This document shows positions 43,863 to 52,668 of a stretch of 64,000 bases of DNA, piece by piece (within the stretch, counting starts at the first letter, position 1; each line of letters starts with the position of its first letter). The notes beneath the pieces were generated by a model that did not search any database, was not told the origin of the DNA, and saw only the letters and a list, made by a program, of their open reading frames with translations. The stretch is from Nocardiopsis sp. JB363. GTDB lineage: Bacteria > Actinomycetota > Actinomycetes > Streptosporangiales > Streptosporangiaceae. A program made the translations under genes and the position numbers. Location: positions 22,828 to 86,827 of the forward strand of contig NZ_FRFF01000009.1 of assembly GCF_900143625.1 (NCBI RefSeq), in the 5' to 3' direction.

Positions 43863-44837
43863 TCAGGCCAGGTCCGGGTCCATCACCGCGGCCAGCCGCA
43901 GGTGCGGTTCGGCCAGTTCCCTCTCGCCCTGTCGCCGGAGCGTGCGCCCCAACAGCAGGTGGGCGTAGGCGTCGTCGGCCCCGTCGGAGACGAGTTCCTC
44001 CAGGGCACGCCGGGCCCGGCCCAGCTGGGCCGACTGGAAGTAGGCGCGCGCCGCCAGCAGGCGCACCGCCCGATCCGAACCGTGCTCGTCCAGGAGTGGG
44101 ACGAGCAGTTCGAGCGCCCCCAACGGGTCCCGCAGGGCGAGCAGGGCCTCGGCCCGCCGCATGCGCTCCACCTCCTCGGGCAGTTCCCGAGGCCGCCGGT
44201 CGGCGGCCTCGGTCAGGAAGTCCACGATCAGCGCCGGATCCTGGGCGCCGGTCAGGGACATGCCGTTGACCACGAAGGTCGGGGAGGTACTCACCCCCTC
44301 GGCCTTGCCGGTGAGCAGGAGTTCACGCACTCGGCGATCTCCGCCTCCGGCCGATAGTTCCCCGCCCCGGCCGGAACCGGCGTCGGCGGCGATCGCGGTC
44401 AGCACTTCGTGGTCGGCGATGTCACGGCCCTCCACGAAGTGGGCCCGCAGCAGACGTTCCGCGACCGCGTCCTGGAGGGCGGGGCCGCCCTCCTCCTCGG
44501 CCAGGACCAGCAGACGGTGGGCGTCGTGGGTGTTCGCACGCCAGACGGCGCCCCACTCACCCTCGATGCCCTCGGCCGCGGCCAGTTCGGACACCTGGAA
44601 CAGCTCGCCGTCGGCTCCGGACTCCGGCCCGCAGGACTGGAGGGCCTCCTCGACGAAGGGATCACGCATGACCTCGTCGATCGGCTCGGACACGGCGGGA
44701 GCGGTGGGGTCGATTCGGTAGGGACGCCACACGACCTCGGCCGACTCTCCGGTCCAGCCCTTGAGCGCCCTCTCCAGACGGCGCTTGCCGATGTACGCCC
44801 AGGGGCAGACCAGGTCCGCCCAGATCTCGATTCTCAT
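43863..44837 (-). CDS. DsbA/FrnE-like protein with C-terminal TPR-like extension
   Basis: 324 residues. The first 215 follow the FrnE/DsbA thioredoxin-fold oxidoreductases (IEIWADLVCPWAYIGKRRLERAL ... SPTFVVNGMSLTGAQDP). The active-site CPWC is reduced to CPWA, with a single Cys11 remaining. A C-terminal stretch of about 100 residues is helical and repeats ALELLVPLLDEHG, RLLAARAYFQSAQLGRARRALEEL and AYAHLLLGRTLRRQGERELAEPHLRLA, which look like TPRs. It has no signal peptide, so it is cytosolic. It is divergent from a TetR regulator gene. Confidence 0.82.
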   Translation of the reverse strand: MRIEIWADLVCPWAYIGKRRLERALKGWTGESAEVVWRPYRIDPTAPAVSEPIDEVMRDPFVEEALQSCGPESGADGELFQVSELAAAEGIEGEWGAVWRANTHDAHRLLVLAEEEGGPALQDAVAERLLRAHFVEGRDIADHEVLTAIAADAGSGRGGELSAGGGDRRVRELLLTGKAEGVSTSPTFVVNGMSLTGAQDPALIVDFLTEAADRRPRELPEEVERMRRAEALLALRDPLGALELLVPLLDEHGSDRAVRLLAARAYFQSAQLGRARRALEELVSDGADDAYAHLLLGRTLRRQGERELAEPHLRLAAVMDPDLA

Positions 44838-44859
44838 GTCGTCAAGATAAACGACACTC

Positions 44860-44873
44860 GTTGCTAAAGCAAC
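44860..44873. promoter_or_regulatory. Operator-like palindrome between dsbA-like and tetR genes
   Basis: GTTGCTAAAGCAAC is a perfect 5-4-5 inverted repeat in the 59-base divergent gap, a typical place for TetR autoregulation of both promoters. Confidence 0.6.
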
Positions 44874-44896
44874 ACCTGTTGTCTATGCTGTGGGTC

Positions 44897-45448
44897 ATGA
44901 ACCCTGACGATCCCCGGGTGCGCCGGACCCGACAACGCCTGCGCGCCGCCCTGCTGTCCCTGGCCGCGGAACAGGAACTCGCCTCCGTCACCATGGCCGC
45001 CGTCGCACGCCGAGCCGAGGTCAACCGGGCCACCGCCTACCAGCACTACGCCGATCTGGACGGACTGGTCGCGGACGCCATGGAGGACGCTGTCGCGCAC
45101 GTGGCCCGCTGCGCCGCGCTGTGTCCGCTGGAGACCCCAAACGACCGGACCCCCGAACCCCTGATCGATCTGTTCGCCCACGTGGCCGAGAACGCGGTGC
45201 TCTACCGGCGGATGTTCGCCGAACGGGGCAGCGCCCGCTTCGCGGAACTACTGCGCGAACGTGTGGCCGGCGCGCTGGTGGTGGGTTTCACCGAGGGCCG
45301 TCGCCCCACCGCACAGTCGAAGGTCCCCCCGGAGCTGCACGCCTCGTTCGTGGCCGGCGCGCTGGTGGGCGTGGTCGCCGCCTCGGCCGACGGCGGCCGG
45401 TCCCCCGCCGTCGACGCCCGCGACACCTGGCTCCTGCTCACCCGCTGA
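44897..45448 (+). CDS. TetR/AcrR-family regulator
   Basis: 183 residues. N-terminal helix-turn-helix: RRTRQRLRAALLSLA ... MAAVARRAEVNRATAYQHYADLDGLVADAM, the standard TetR pattern. The C-terminal ligand domain is not diagnostic. ATG 44897 was chosen because it starts just before the first helix; there is no strong ribosome site, and TATGCT 12 bases upstream suggests a near-leaderless message. It likely represses itself and the divergent DsbA-like gene through the palindrome between them. Confidence 0.88.
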   Translation: MNPDDPRVRRTRQRLRAALLSLAAEQELASVTMAAVARRAEVNRATAYQHYADLDGLVADAMEDAVAHVARCAALCPLETPNDRTPEPLIDLFAHVAENAVLYRRMFAERGSARFAELLRERVAGALVVGFTEGRRPTAQSKVPPELHASFVAGALVGVVAASADGGRSPAVDARDTWLLLTR

Positions 45449-45485
45449 CCGACACCGGCACGCGGTCGCGGGGCGGGACTTCGGA

Positions 45486-46505
45486 TCAGCGGTTCGGGGG
45501 CGTGGTGCTGTCGCGAACCACGAGTTGCGTGGCCAGCTCGATGCGCGAGCTCTCGATGTTCTCGTCCCGAACGATCCGCTGGATGGTGCGCACCGCCATC
45601 CGACCCATGTCCGCCAAGGGCTGGCGGACCGTGGTCAGGGGCGGGGAAGACCAGCGCGCCTCGGGCAGGTCGTCGAACCCGACCACGCTGACGTCGTCGG
45701 GCACTCGGAGCCCCCGCTGCCGCAGCGCCTCGTACACGCCGAGGGCCATCTGGTCGCTGGAGACGAACACCGCGGTGGGCGGGTCCTCCCCCGCGAACAG
45801 ACTTCGACCGGCCTGGAAACCCGATTCGTAGGTGTACTCCCCCGAGGCGATGAGGTCGGCCTCCACGGTGAGTCCGGCCATCTCCAGGGCGGCCCGGTAA
45901 CCGTCCATCCGGGCCCTACTGCACCACAGCTCGGGCCGACCCTCGACGAAGCCGATGCGTCGGTGCCCCAGCTCGATGAGGTACTCGGTGGCGCTCAAAC
46001 CGCCCGACCAGTTGGTGGCGCCGATGGTGGGGGTGGCCAGGTCGGGAACGCCCACGGCGTCGATGACCACGGCCGGAACCTTCAGGTCTCGCAGCTCTTC
46101 CTTCAGCGAGGGGTCCAGGTCGGTCGTGACCAGGATGATGCCGTCGCTGACACGGGTACGGACGTTGTCCAGCCACTGGCGGGCCGAGGTCGCACGGCGG
46201 TGTATCGCCGAGACGACCACCCCGGCGCCCGACTGGTGGGCCACATCCTCCACCCCGCGGATGATCTCGACCGCCCACGGACTGTCCAGGTCGTTGAAGA
46301 CCAGGTCGATCAGACCGACACGGTCCCTCGACCGATGCCCGCGACGTCGGTAGCCGTGCGTACGCAACAGCTTCTCGATCCGCTCCCGGGTGGCGGGAGC
46401 CACGTCCCCGCGCCCGTTGAGGACACGGGAGACCGTGGGGGCCGAGACGCCCGCCTCCGCCGCGATGGCGGAGATGGTGATGTCTCGGGATGGGGTGCCG
46501 GCCAC
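45486..46505 (-). CDS. LacI-family transcriptional regulator
   Basis: 339 residues. The N-terminal HTH is ITISAIAAEAGVSAPTVSRVLNG, followed by a periplasmic-binding-protein-like domain (VGLIDLVFNDLDSPWAVEIIRG, PAVVIDAVG, IGFVEGRPEL, TAVFVSSDQMALGVYEAL, VVGFDDLPEARWSSPPLTTVRQP). GTG 46505 follows AGGAGG at 4 bases. It is divergent from a xylanase gene, and sites with the CGAAA/TTTCG repeats typical of actinomycete xylanase control lie between, so it probably represses the xylanase until a xylo-oligosaccharide appears. Confidence 0.93.
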   Translation of the reverse strand: MAGTPSRDITISAIAAEAGVSAPTVSRVLNGRGDVAPATRERIEKLLRTHGYRRRGHRSRDRVGLIDLVFNDLDSPWAVEIIRGVEDVAHQSGAGVVVSAIHRRATSARQWLDNVRTRVSDGIILVTTDLDPSLKEELRDLKVPAVVIDAVGVPDLATPTIGATNWSGGLSATEYLIELGHRRIGFVEGRPELWCSRARMDGYRAALEMAGLTVEADLIASGEYTYESGFQAGRSLFAGEDPPTAVFVSSDQMALGVYEALRQRGLRVPDDVSVVGFDDLPEARWSSPPLTTVRQPLADMGRMAVRTIQRIVRDENIESSRIELATQLVVRDSTTPPNR

Positions 46506-46623
46506 TGATCCTCCTTGGTACCCACCCAGACTACGAGCCCCGCGGGCCCGCCGATCCCCGAATCGCCCCCGCATAGGGGTCTTGACGCTCGGCCGGCCCC
46601 GATCTACTGTCCCTTTTCAGTAA

Positions 46624-46652
46624 CGTTTCGAAATATTGCCGAAAAGTTTCGG
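46624..46652. promoter_or_regulatory. Putative LacI-type operators of the xylanase gene
   Basis: TTTCGAAA (46626-46633) and CCGAAAAGTTTCGG (46639-46652, perfect 6-2-6) form two adjacent palindromes 28 bases upstream of the xylanase ATG. They resemble the GAAA-TTTC elements reported upstream of actinomycete xylanase genes. Confidence 0.65.
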
Positions 46653-46679
46653 AACCCGAGCCTCTGGAGTACCCCCGCC

Positions 46680-47813
46680 ATGAGACGAGTACGAACGTCG
46701 ACGCTCCTGGTCGGAGCCGCCGTCGCCGCCCTGGCTCTGCCCCTCGCCCTCTCCCCCGCCCTTTCGAACTCCGGCGCCCAACAGGCCGAAACGATCGGCG
46801 ACGCCCAACAGGTGTCCCTGGGCGAAGCCGCCCCCGACGGCCTGGTCATCGGCAGCGCCGTCGCCGGTGGCGGACACCACTACGACGAGGACTACCCCGA
46901 TCCCTTCACCGGCGACGCCCCCTACCGGGAACTGCTCGCCGCCGAATTCACCTCGCTGTCCGCCGAGAACCAGATGAAGTGGGACCACCTCCGCCCGGAC
47001 CAGGACACCTACGCCTTCGACGACGCCGACGCCATCGCCGAGTTCGCCCAGGCCAACGGCCAGGTCGTGCGCGGCCACACCCTCCTGTGGCACAGTCAGA
47101 ACCCCGACTGGCTGGAGAACGGCGACTTCACCGCCGATGAGCTCCGCGACATCCTGCGGGACCACGTCGAGACCGTCGTCGGACGCTACGCCGGACAGAT
47201 CCAGCAGTGGGACGTGGCCAACGAGATCTTCGACGACAACGGGAACCTGCGGACCCAGGACAACATCTGGATCCGCGAACTCGGACCGGAGATCATCGCC
47301 GACGCGTTCCGTTGGGCTCACGAAGCCGACCCCGAGGCCGAGCTGTACCTGAACGACTACAGCGTGGAGAGCGTCAACGCCAAGAGCGACGCCTACTACG
47401 AGCTCAGCCGGGAACTGCTCGCCGACGAGGTGCCGCTGCACGGATTCTCCGCCCAGGGCCACCTGAGCCTGCAGTACGGCTTCCCCTCCGACCTGGAGGA
47501 CAACCTCCGCCGCTTCGAGGAGCTCGGGCTGGGCACCGCACTGACCGAGGTGGACGTGCGCATGCCCCTCGCCGAGGGCGCCGAACCCACCGAGGAACAG
47601 CTCCGGCAGCAGGCCGACTACTACGTGCGAACCCTGGAGGCCTGCCTCAACCTGACCAGTTGCGGCTCGTACACGGTCTGGGGCCTGCCGGACCGGTACT
47701 CCTGGGTCCCCGTGACCTTCGAGGGTGAGGGCGCCGCCACCATCTACTGGGACGACCTGACGCCCAAGCCCGCCTACGACGCGCTCCTGGAGACCCTGCT
47801 CGACGTCTCCTGA
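46680..47813 (+). CDS. Secreted GH10 endo-1,4-beta-xylanase
   Basis: 377 residues: signal peptide (about 1-30), then a GH10 catalytic domain without a carbohydrate-binding module. SAENQMKWDHLRP, GHTLLWHSQNP, the acid/base Glu182 in WDVANEIF, LNDYSVE, and the nucleophile Glu290 in ALTEVDVRMPL are all in place. It hydrolyses xylan outside the cell. ATG 46680 lies 18 bases after CTCTGGAG, a rather distant ribosome site. It is controlled, by position, by the divergent LacI regulator. Confidence 0.95.
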   Translation: MRRVRTSTLLVGAAVAALALPLALSPALSNSGAQQAETIGDAQQVSLGEAAPDGLVIGSAVAGGGHHYDEDYPDPFTGDAPYRELLAAEFTSLSAENQMKWDHLRPDQDTYAFDDADAIAEFAQANGQVVRGHTLLWHSQNPDWLENGDFTADELRDILRDHVETVVGRYAGQIQQWDVANEIFDDNGNLRTQDNIWIRELGPEIIADAFRWAHEADPEAELYLNDYSVESVNAKSDAYYELSRELLADEVPLHGFSAQGHLSLQYGFPSDLEDNLRRFEELGLGTALTEVDVRMPLAEGAEPTEEQLRQQADYYVRTLEACLNLTSCGSYTVWGLPDRYSWVPVTFEGEGAATIYWDDLTPKPAYDALLETLLDVS

Positions 47814-47841
47814 AACCACGGCCGCGTGCGGCCTTCCCACA

Positions 47842-47881
47842 CCCGGGCGGGGCGGTGCCCCGGATCCCGTCCCCGCCCGGG
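47842..47881. terminator. Convergent terminator, xylanase / pth
   Basis: An 11-bp stem (47842-47852 with 47871-47881) between the two stop codons. Confidence 0.7.
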
Positions 47882-47890
47882 GCGAAGCGA

Positions 47891-48472
47891 TCAGGCGGCG
47901 GTGTGGAAGATGTTCTGTGCCCTGCCCAGCCCGTCGGTCAGGACCGTGCGGACCGCGTCGGCCGCCCGGTCCACGTTCAGGTCCAGCTCACCGCGCTCGG
48001 TGGAGGAGAAGTCGCGCAGGACGTACGCGGCCGGGTCCATCCGGCCGGGGGGACGGCCCACTCCGAAACGCACCCGCAGGTAGTCGGGGCCGCTGAGCGA
48101 GGCCGTGGTCGACTTCAGCCCGTTGTGGCCGCCGGAGCCCCCACCCTGCTTCAGCTTCAGGGCCCCGTATTCGATGTCCATCTCGTCGTGCACGACGACG
48201 ATGCGTTCCATGGGCACCTTGTAGAACTTCGCGAGCCCGGCGACCGGGCCCCCGGACAGGTTCATGAAGGTACGGGGCTTGGCCAGGACCACGGCGGCAC
48301 CGTCGATCCGGGTCTCGACGACCTCGGCGTGCGCCTTGTGGACCTTCCAGCGCTCACCCTTGTCGGCGGCCAGCGCGTCCACCACCATGAATCCGGCGTT
48401 GTGCCGGTTCCCCGCGTACTTGGGGCCGGGGTTGCCCAACCCCACGACCAACCACCGCTCGGTCTCGGCCAT
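47891..48472 (-). CDS. pth: Peptidyl-tRNA hydrolase
   Basis: 193 residues from the ATG at 48472. [26 protein letters not shown] carries the catalytic His, followed by [39 protein letters not shown] and FGVGRPP. It recycles tRNA from peptidyl-tRNA drop-off products. The inner start places the protein just before the conserved block, as in most homologues; an ATG at 48526 would add 18 residues and cannot be excluded. It closes the glmU-prs-rplY-pth run. Confidence 0.95.
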   Translation of the reverse strand: MAETERWLVVGLGNPGPKYAGNRHNAGFMVVDALAADKGERWKVHKAHAEVVETRIDGAAVVLAKPRTFMNLSGGPVAGLAKFYKVPMERIVVVHDEMDIEYGALKLKQGGGSGGHNGLKSTTASLSGPDYLRVRFGVGRPPGRMDPAAYVLRDFSSTERGELDLNVDRAADAVRTVLTDGLGRAQNIFHTAA

Positions 48473-48563
48473 GTCCTCGTCGTCTCTGTTCTTCCTGACA
48501 CCAAGCCTGCTCAAAAAGCCCCACATGAAGAACGAGCCTATCGAGGCCCACCCGGTCCCGAAA

Positions 48564-48604
48564 CGCCGAACGCGCGGATCCGTGACGGATCCGCGCGTTC
48601 GGCG
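48564..48604 (-). terminator. Terminator of rplY
   Basis: A perfect 19-bp stem (48564-48582 with 48586-48604) with a 3-base loop, 30 bases after the rplY stop; on the minus strand TTTCGGG follows. Confidence 0.8.
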
Positions 48605-48634
48605 TACAGCATGTGGTGCGAAGGTACCGTCGAA

Positions 48635-49228
48635 TTACTCGACGTCCCCCGCGGCCTCAGCGGCGACCGAGCTGGTCTCCGGCTCATCGTCCACGCGCGG
48701 CGCGGAGACCGTCAAGACGGTGGTCTCGGGGTCATCGATCAGGGAAGCCCCCTGGGGAAGCTTGACCTCTCCGGCGGTGGGAACGGCACCGATCTCCAAG
48801 CCCTGGATGTCGAACTCGACCTGGTCGGGGATGTTGTGGGCCTCGACCTCGACGCGCACGGTCACCAGTTCCTGGTTGAGAACGCCCGGGGCCTTGACCT
48901 CGCCGGTCAGGACCAGCGGCACCTCGACCTCGACCTTCTCGCCCTTGGTCACGACGATCAGGTCGACGTGCTCCAGGAAGCCCTTGATGGCGTCACGCTG
49001 GACGCTCTTGGGCAGAGCGAGGTTGTCCTTGTCCAGACCCTCGAGACGGATCAGGACGTTCGAGGTCTTCAGGGCGAGCATGAGCTCGTGGCCCGGCAGA
49101 TTCAGGTGGCGGGGATCGGTGCCGTGGCCGTAGAGGACGGCCGGCACCTTACCCGCGCGGCGGGCGCGACGAGCGGCGCCCTTGCCGAATTCCGTGCGGG
49201 GCTCGGCAGCGATACGTACCTCGGACAC
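48635..49228 (-). CDS. rplY: 50S ribosomal protein L25/general stress protein Ctc
   Basis: 197 residues: an N-terminal 5S-rRNA-binding L25 domain (RIAAEPRTEFGKGAARRARRAGKVPAVLYGHG ... HLNLPGHEL) and a C-terminal TL5/Ctc beta domain (EVEVPLVLTGEVKAPGV ... VEFDIQGLEIG), with an acidic tail. It binds 5S rRNA in the large subunit. GTG 49228 is preceded by GAGGAG at 7 bases; the frame continues far upstream, but without homology. Confidence 0.95.
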   Translation of the reverse strand: MSEVRIAAEPRTEFGKGAARRARRAGKVPAVLYGHGTDPRHLNLPGHELMLALKTSNVLIRLEGLDKDNLALPKSVQRDAIKGFLEHVDLIVVTKGEKVEVEVPLVLTGEVKAPGVLNQELVTVRVEVEAHNIPDQVEFDIQGLEIGAVPTAGEVKLPQGASLIDDPETTVLTVSAPRVDDEPETSSVAAEAAGDVE

Positions 49229-49526
49229 GACAAAACTCCTCGGGTTCAACCCCGCAGCACGGGGAACACGGCTCCAGTAGTACGAACGATTCCCGCCCTC
49301 GGCGGGGAACACGGCGGGGTCACCCATCTGGTGGGGACTCGACCACCCAGGTTCCAGGCGTGCCCGGCGAGCCGTCACCGGACCCGCCCGGCCCGGGAAC
49401 GCTCGTCGCGCACCCCTGCCCGTGTGGGTTCCAGATGGGAAACACACGCGGGAAGCGTGCGCATCCATCCAGGCACGGGGACACTCGGTCAAGTCTACTG
49501 CTTCTGGTGACGACTCCGTACATCCC

Positions 49527-49609
49527 CCCACCGGGGGCCCTCCGGCGGACCGGTGGCCCCGGTGGGGCTGATGACGGATCACTCCCGCCACGGGGCGTTT
49601 CCGCCCTGT
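49527..49609 (-). terminator. Tandem hairpins downstream of prs
   Basis: CCCCACCGGGGGCC (49527-49540) pairs with 49555-49567 with a 1-base bulge, and a second stem ACGGGGCG/CGCCCTGT spans 49590-49609. They follow the prs stop at 49635 and precede the rplY promoter; the remaining 300 bases up to 49228 show no gene. Confidence 0.6.
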
Positions 49610-49634
49610 CCCTCGACGCCCGAAATCGACGCCG

Positions 49635-50603
49635 TCAGTCGAAAAGACTGGTCACGGAGCCGTCGGTGAACACCTCGTTGACCGCGCGGGCGACCAACGG
49701 GGCGATCGACAGCGTGGTCAGCTTGTCGAAGCAACGCTCCTGGGGAATGGGAAGCGTGTTGGTGACGACCACCTCGGAGATGCGCGAGTTCTGCAGACGC
49801 TCGGCCGCCGGCCCCGAGAGCACACCGTGGGTGGCCGCGACCAGGACCTTCTTGGCACCCTGCTCGAAGAGGGCCTCGGAGGCCTTCACGATGGTGCCGC
49901 CGGTGTCGATCATGTCGTCGACCAGGACGCAGACGCGACCCTTGACCTCACCGACGACCTCGTGCACCTTCACCTCGTTGGCGACGTCCGGGTCACGACG
50001 CTTGTGGATGATGGCCAGCGGCGCGCCAAGACGGTCGGCCCAGCGGTCGGCGGTGCGCACGCGGCCGGCGTCGGGGGAGACCACGGTGATCTCGGAGTGA
50101 TCGACCTGGGCACCGATGTGGTCGGCCAGGATCGGCAGTGCGAACAGGTGGTCCACCGGCCCGTCGAAGAAGCCCTGGATCTGGTCGGTGTGCAGGTCGA
50201 CGGCCATCATCCGGTCCGCGCCCGCGGTACGGAACAGGTCCGTCATGAGGCGGGCGGAGATGGGCTCGCGGCCGCGGTGCTTCTTGTCCTGGCGCGCGTA
50301 GCCGAAGAACGGCGTCATCACCGTGATCCGCTTGGCGGAGGCGCGCTTGAGCGCGTCCACCATGATCAACTGCTCCATGATCGACTCGTTGATCGGGTCC
50401 GCGTGACACTGGATCACGAAAGCGTCGGACCCTCGCACGGACTCCAGGTAGCGAACGAAGATCTCGCCGTTGGCGAAGGTGTCGAACCGGGTGGGGACGA
50501 CATCGATCCCCAACTCCTTGGCCACCTCCTCGGCCAGCGCGGGGTGCGTGCGCCCCGAGAAAAGCATGAGTTGTTTCTGCCCGGTGGCCTTCATGCCGGT
50601 CAC
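49635..50603 (-). CDS. prs: Ribose-phosphate diphosphokinase (PRPP synthetase)
   Basis: 322 residues from GTG 50603, usual length for the family. LMLFSGRTHPALAEEVA, FANGEIFVRYLESVRGSDAFVIQ, TPFFGYARQDKKHRGREPISA, the PRPP-binding DLHTDQIQGFF and the VCVLVDDMIDTGGTIVKA loop are all intact. It makes PRPP for nucleotide, histidine and tryptophan synthesis. GTG 50603 follows GGGGGAG at 6 bases. A GTG at 50624 would overlap the glmU stop by four bases and is a possible alternative. Confidence 0.96.
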   Translation of the reverse strand: MTGMKATGQKQLMLFSGRTHPALAEEVAKELGIDVVPTRFDTFANGEIFVRYLESVRGSDAFVIQCHADPINESIMEQLIMVDALKRASAKRITVMTPFFGYARQDKKHRGREPISARLMTDLFRTAGADRMMAVDLHTDQIQGFFDGPVDHLFALPILADHIGAQVDHSEITVVSPDAGRVRTADRWADRLGAPLAIIHKRRDPDVANEVKVHEVVGEVKGRVCVLVDDMIDTGGTIVKASEALFEQGAKKVLVAATHGVLSGPAAERLQNSRISEVVVTNTLPIPQERCFDKLTTLSIAPLVARAVNEVFTDGSVTSLFD

Positions 50604-50620
50604 GTGATTCTCCCCCACAG

Positions 50621-52087
50621 TCACTGCTCCTCGGCGTCGGCGACTCCGCGCCGTTCCGCCTGCTCCGCCGCCTCGGCGGAGGCTGTTCCCGGACGCTTGC
50701 GAAGCGTCCAGCCCTCGACGTTACGCTGCCGGTTCCCCTCGGAGACGGCCAGGGCCCCCGGCGGAACGTCGTCGCGAACCACGGCCCCGGCCCCGGAGTA
50801 GGCGCCGTCGCCCACGGTCACGGGCGCGACGATGGTGTTGTCGCTGCCGATGCGCACGTGGTCGCCGATGGTGCTCCGGGACTTGTTGACCCCGTCGTAG
50901 TTGACGAACACCGAGGAGCAGCCGATGTTGCTGCCCTCACCGATGTCGGCGTCGCCCACGTAGGTCAGGTGCGGGATCTTCGATCCGGTGCCCACGTTCG
51001 AGTTCTTGACCTCGACGAAGGAACCGGCCTTGGCCCGCTCGGCCAGGCGGGTGCCCGGCCGAAGGTAGGTGTAGGGGCCGACGTTGGTCTCGGCCCCGAT
51101 CTCGGCGCCGTCGGCGGTGGTCTGACGCACCACCGCGCCATCACCCACGACGGTGTCGCGCAGGTCGGCACCGGGCCCGACCTCGGCGTCCTCACCGATC
51201 CAGGTGGTTCCGTACAGCCGGGTGTCGGGGTACACCACGGTGTCGCGACCGATACCGACCTGAGCGTCCACCCAGGTCGTCGCGGGGTCGACGATGGTGA
51301 CACCGGAGAGCATGAGGTCGTGCAGGAAACGGTCGTTGAGCAGTCGGCGGGCCTCGGCGAGCTGGACCCGGTTGTTGACGCCCTGGACCTCGTGCCAGTC
51401 GTCGGCGACCCATGCGCCGACCCGGTGACCGTCACCGCGGAGCAGGCCGACGACGTCGGTGATGTATTCCTCACCCTTGGCGTTGTCGCTGGACAGACGT
51501 TGGACGACCTCGGTGAGCAGAGCCGCGTCGAAGGCGTACATGCCGGAGTTGATCTCGTCGATGGCGAGCTGCTCGGGCGTCGCCTCGGCCTGCTCGACGA
51601 TCTCGGTGAAGTCGCCGGCGGGGTCGCGCACGATACGGCCGTAGCCGTGCGGGTCGGGCACACGGGCCGACATGGCGGTGACGGCGTTGCCCTCACGCTC
51701 GTGTTCGGCGACCAGACCGACCAGGGTCTCACCGCGCAGGAGCGGGGTGTCACCACAGGTGAGAACGACGGTCCCGGAGAGCTTGAGCCCTTGACGGGCC
51801 AGGTCCTCCAGGGCCATGCGCACCGCGTGACCGGTGCCGTTCTGTTCCTCCTGGATGGCGGTGGACGCCTCGGGAGCGACCCGAGCGAGGTGCTCGGTGA
51901 AGTGTTCGCGCTTGTGACCGAGCACCACCACCGTGTGTTCGGGGTCGGTCGCCCGCGCCGCTTCGAGAACGTGGCCGAGCATGCTGCGGCCGCCGATCTC
52001 GTGAAGCATCTTGGGGAGTTTGGACTTCATCCGGGTGCCCTCTCCTGCGGAGAGGACGATGACGGCAGCCGGGCGATTCACGCTCAC
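50621..52087 (-). CDS. glmU: Bifunctional UDP-GlcNAc pyrophosphorylase / GlcN-1-P acetyltransferase
   Basis: 488 residues. The N-terminal uridyltransferase domain has VIVLSAGEGTRMKSKLPKMLHE, QNGTGHAV and YGRIVRD; the C-terminal left-handed beta-helix carries hexapeptide repeats and the acetyltransferase residues in RPGTRLAERAKAGSFVEVKNS and NYDGVNKSRSTIGDH. It makes UDP-GlcNAc for peptidoglycan and possibly for the exopolysaccharide. The start is GTG 52087. It leads the operon, 320 bases downstream of tRNA-Gln on the same strand. Confidence 0.96.
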   Translation of the reverse strand: MSVNRPAAVIVLSAGEGTRMKSKLPKMLHEIGGRSMLGHVLEAARATDPEHTVVVLGHKREHFTEHLARVAPEASTAIQEEQNGTGHAVRMALEDLARQGLKLSGTVVLTCGDTPLLRGETLVGLVAEHEREGNAVTAMSARVPDPHGYGRIVRDPAGDFTEIVEQAEATPEQLAIDEINSGMYAFDAALLTEVVQRLSSDNAKGEEYITDVVGLLRGDGHRVGAWVADDWHEVQGVNNRVQLAEARRLLNDRFLHDLMLSGVTIVDPATTWVDAQVGIGRDTVVYPDTRLYGTTWIGEDAEVGPGADLRDTVVGDGAVVRQTTADGAEIGAETNVGPYTYLRPGTRLAERAKAGSFVEVKNSNVGTGSKIPHLTYVGDADIGEGSNIGCSSVFVNYDGVNKSRSTIGDHVRIGSDNTIVAPVTVGDGAYSGAGAVVRDDVPPGALAVSEGNRQRNVEGWTLRKRPGTASAEAAEQAERRGVADAEEQ

Positions 52088-52408
52088 TGAAGGAGACCCC
52101 TCGTGATAGCTGACACTTGAACAGTCGGCTCACCCTTCGGCGGCGCGTCCCGCGTGCCGCGCGGGCGGCCGTCGGATGACCGGCGGCCGACATGGGAAGG
52201 ATACATGCGCGTCACGAGCGCTCTTCTGCCGTGGCGAGCGTGGAGGGAACCGTCCGAAGGTGCGCCACCGGGTGGGCTCACGGTGTTCGGCGGGAAAGGC
52301 CACCCGAGTGGCTCCGCGATGCGTGTGATCCACGCGACCGTGTGGTCACCGTCTCAGGCCGGGCGCGCGCCATCCGACGCGGCACTTGATGGGACCTGCG
52401 GCGAACCG
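52088..52408. other. Spacer between tRNA-Gln and glmU
   Basis: 321 bases; it must carry the glmU promoter (minus strand). No other gene, repeat or strong hairpin is evident. Confidence 0.5.
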
Positions 52409-52480
52409 CTCCCGGACCAGGGCTCGAACCTGGACGATGGGGACCAAAACCCCACATGCTGCCGATTACATCATCCGGGA
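52409..52480 (-). tRNA. tRNA-Gln (anticodon UUG)
   Basis: A 72-base cloverleaf. The acceptor arms TCCCGGA/TCCGGGA pair, the discriminator is G, the anticodon arm is GGGG-TTTTGGT-CCCC with TTG at 34-36, and the T arm reads CCAGG-TTCGAGC-CCTGG. CCA is not encoded. Sequence and position upstream of glmU match the tRNA-Gln of other actinomycetes. Confidence 0.95.
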
Positions 52481-52546
52481 ACGCGACGGGCGGTCCGCCC
52501 GTGCGTCCGCCACCAACATAGCGCCTTTGGCGGAGGACTTGCCAAA

Positions 52547-52576
52547 CCTACGGGGTCGTAGGTTACGGTTACGTAA
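52547..52576. promoter_or_regulatory. Two palindromes upstream of the desaturase gene
   Basis: CCTACGGGGTCGTAGG (52547-52562, 6-4-6) and TTACGTAA (52569-52576), followed by AATAGG, lie about 95 bases before the desaturase ATG. They are candidate operators for the TetR protein encoded just downstream. Confidence 0.6.
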
Positions 52577-52668
52577 GAATAGGTTGGGCCGTCCCGCTGG
52601 GTGCACCAAGCCCCTGTGACGCCGTCCTGACCAGCGACGACGTTTCCTGCGACGAGGTGTGCAAGACC

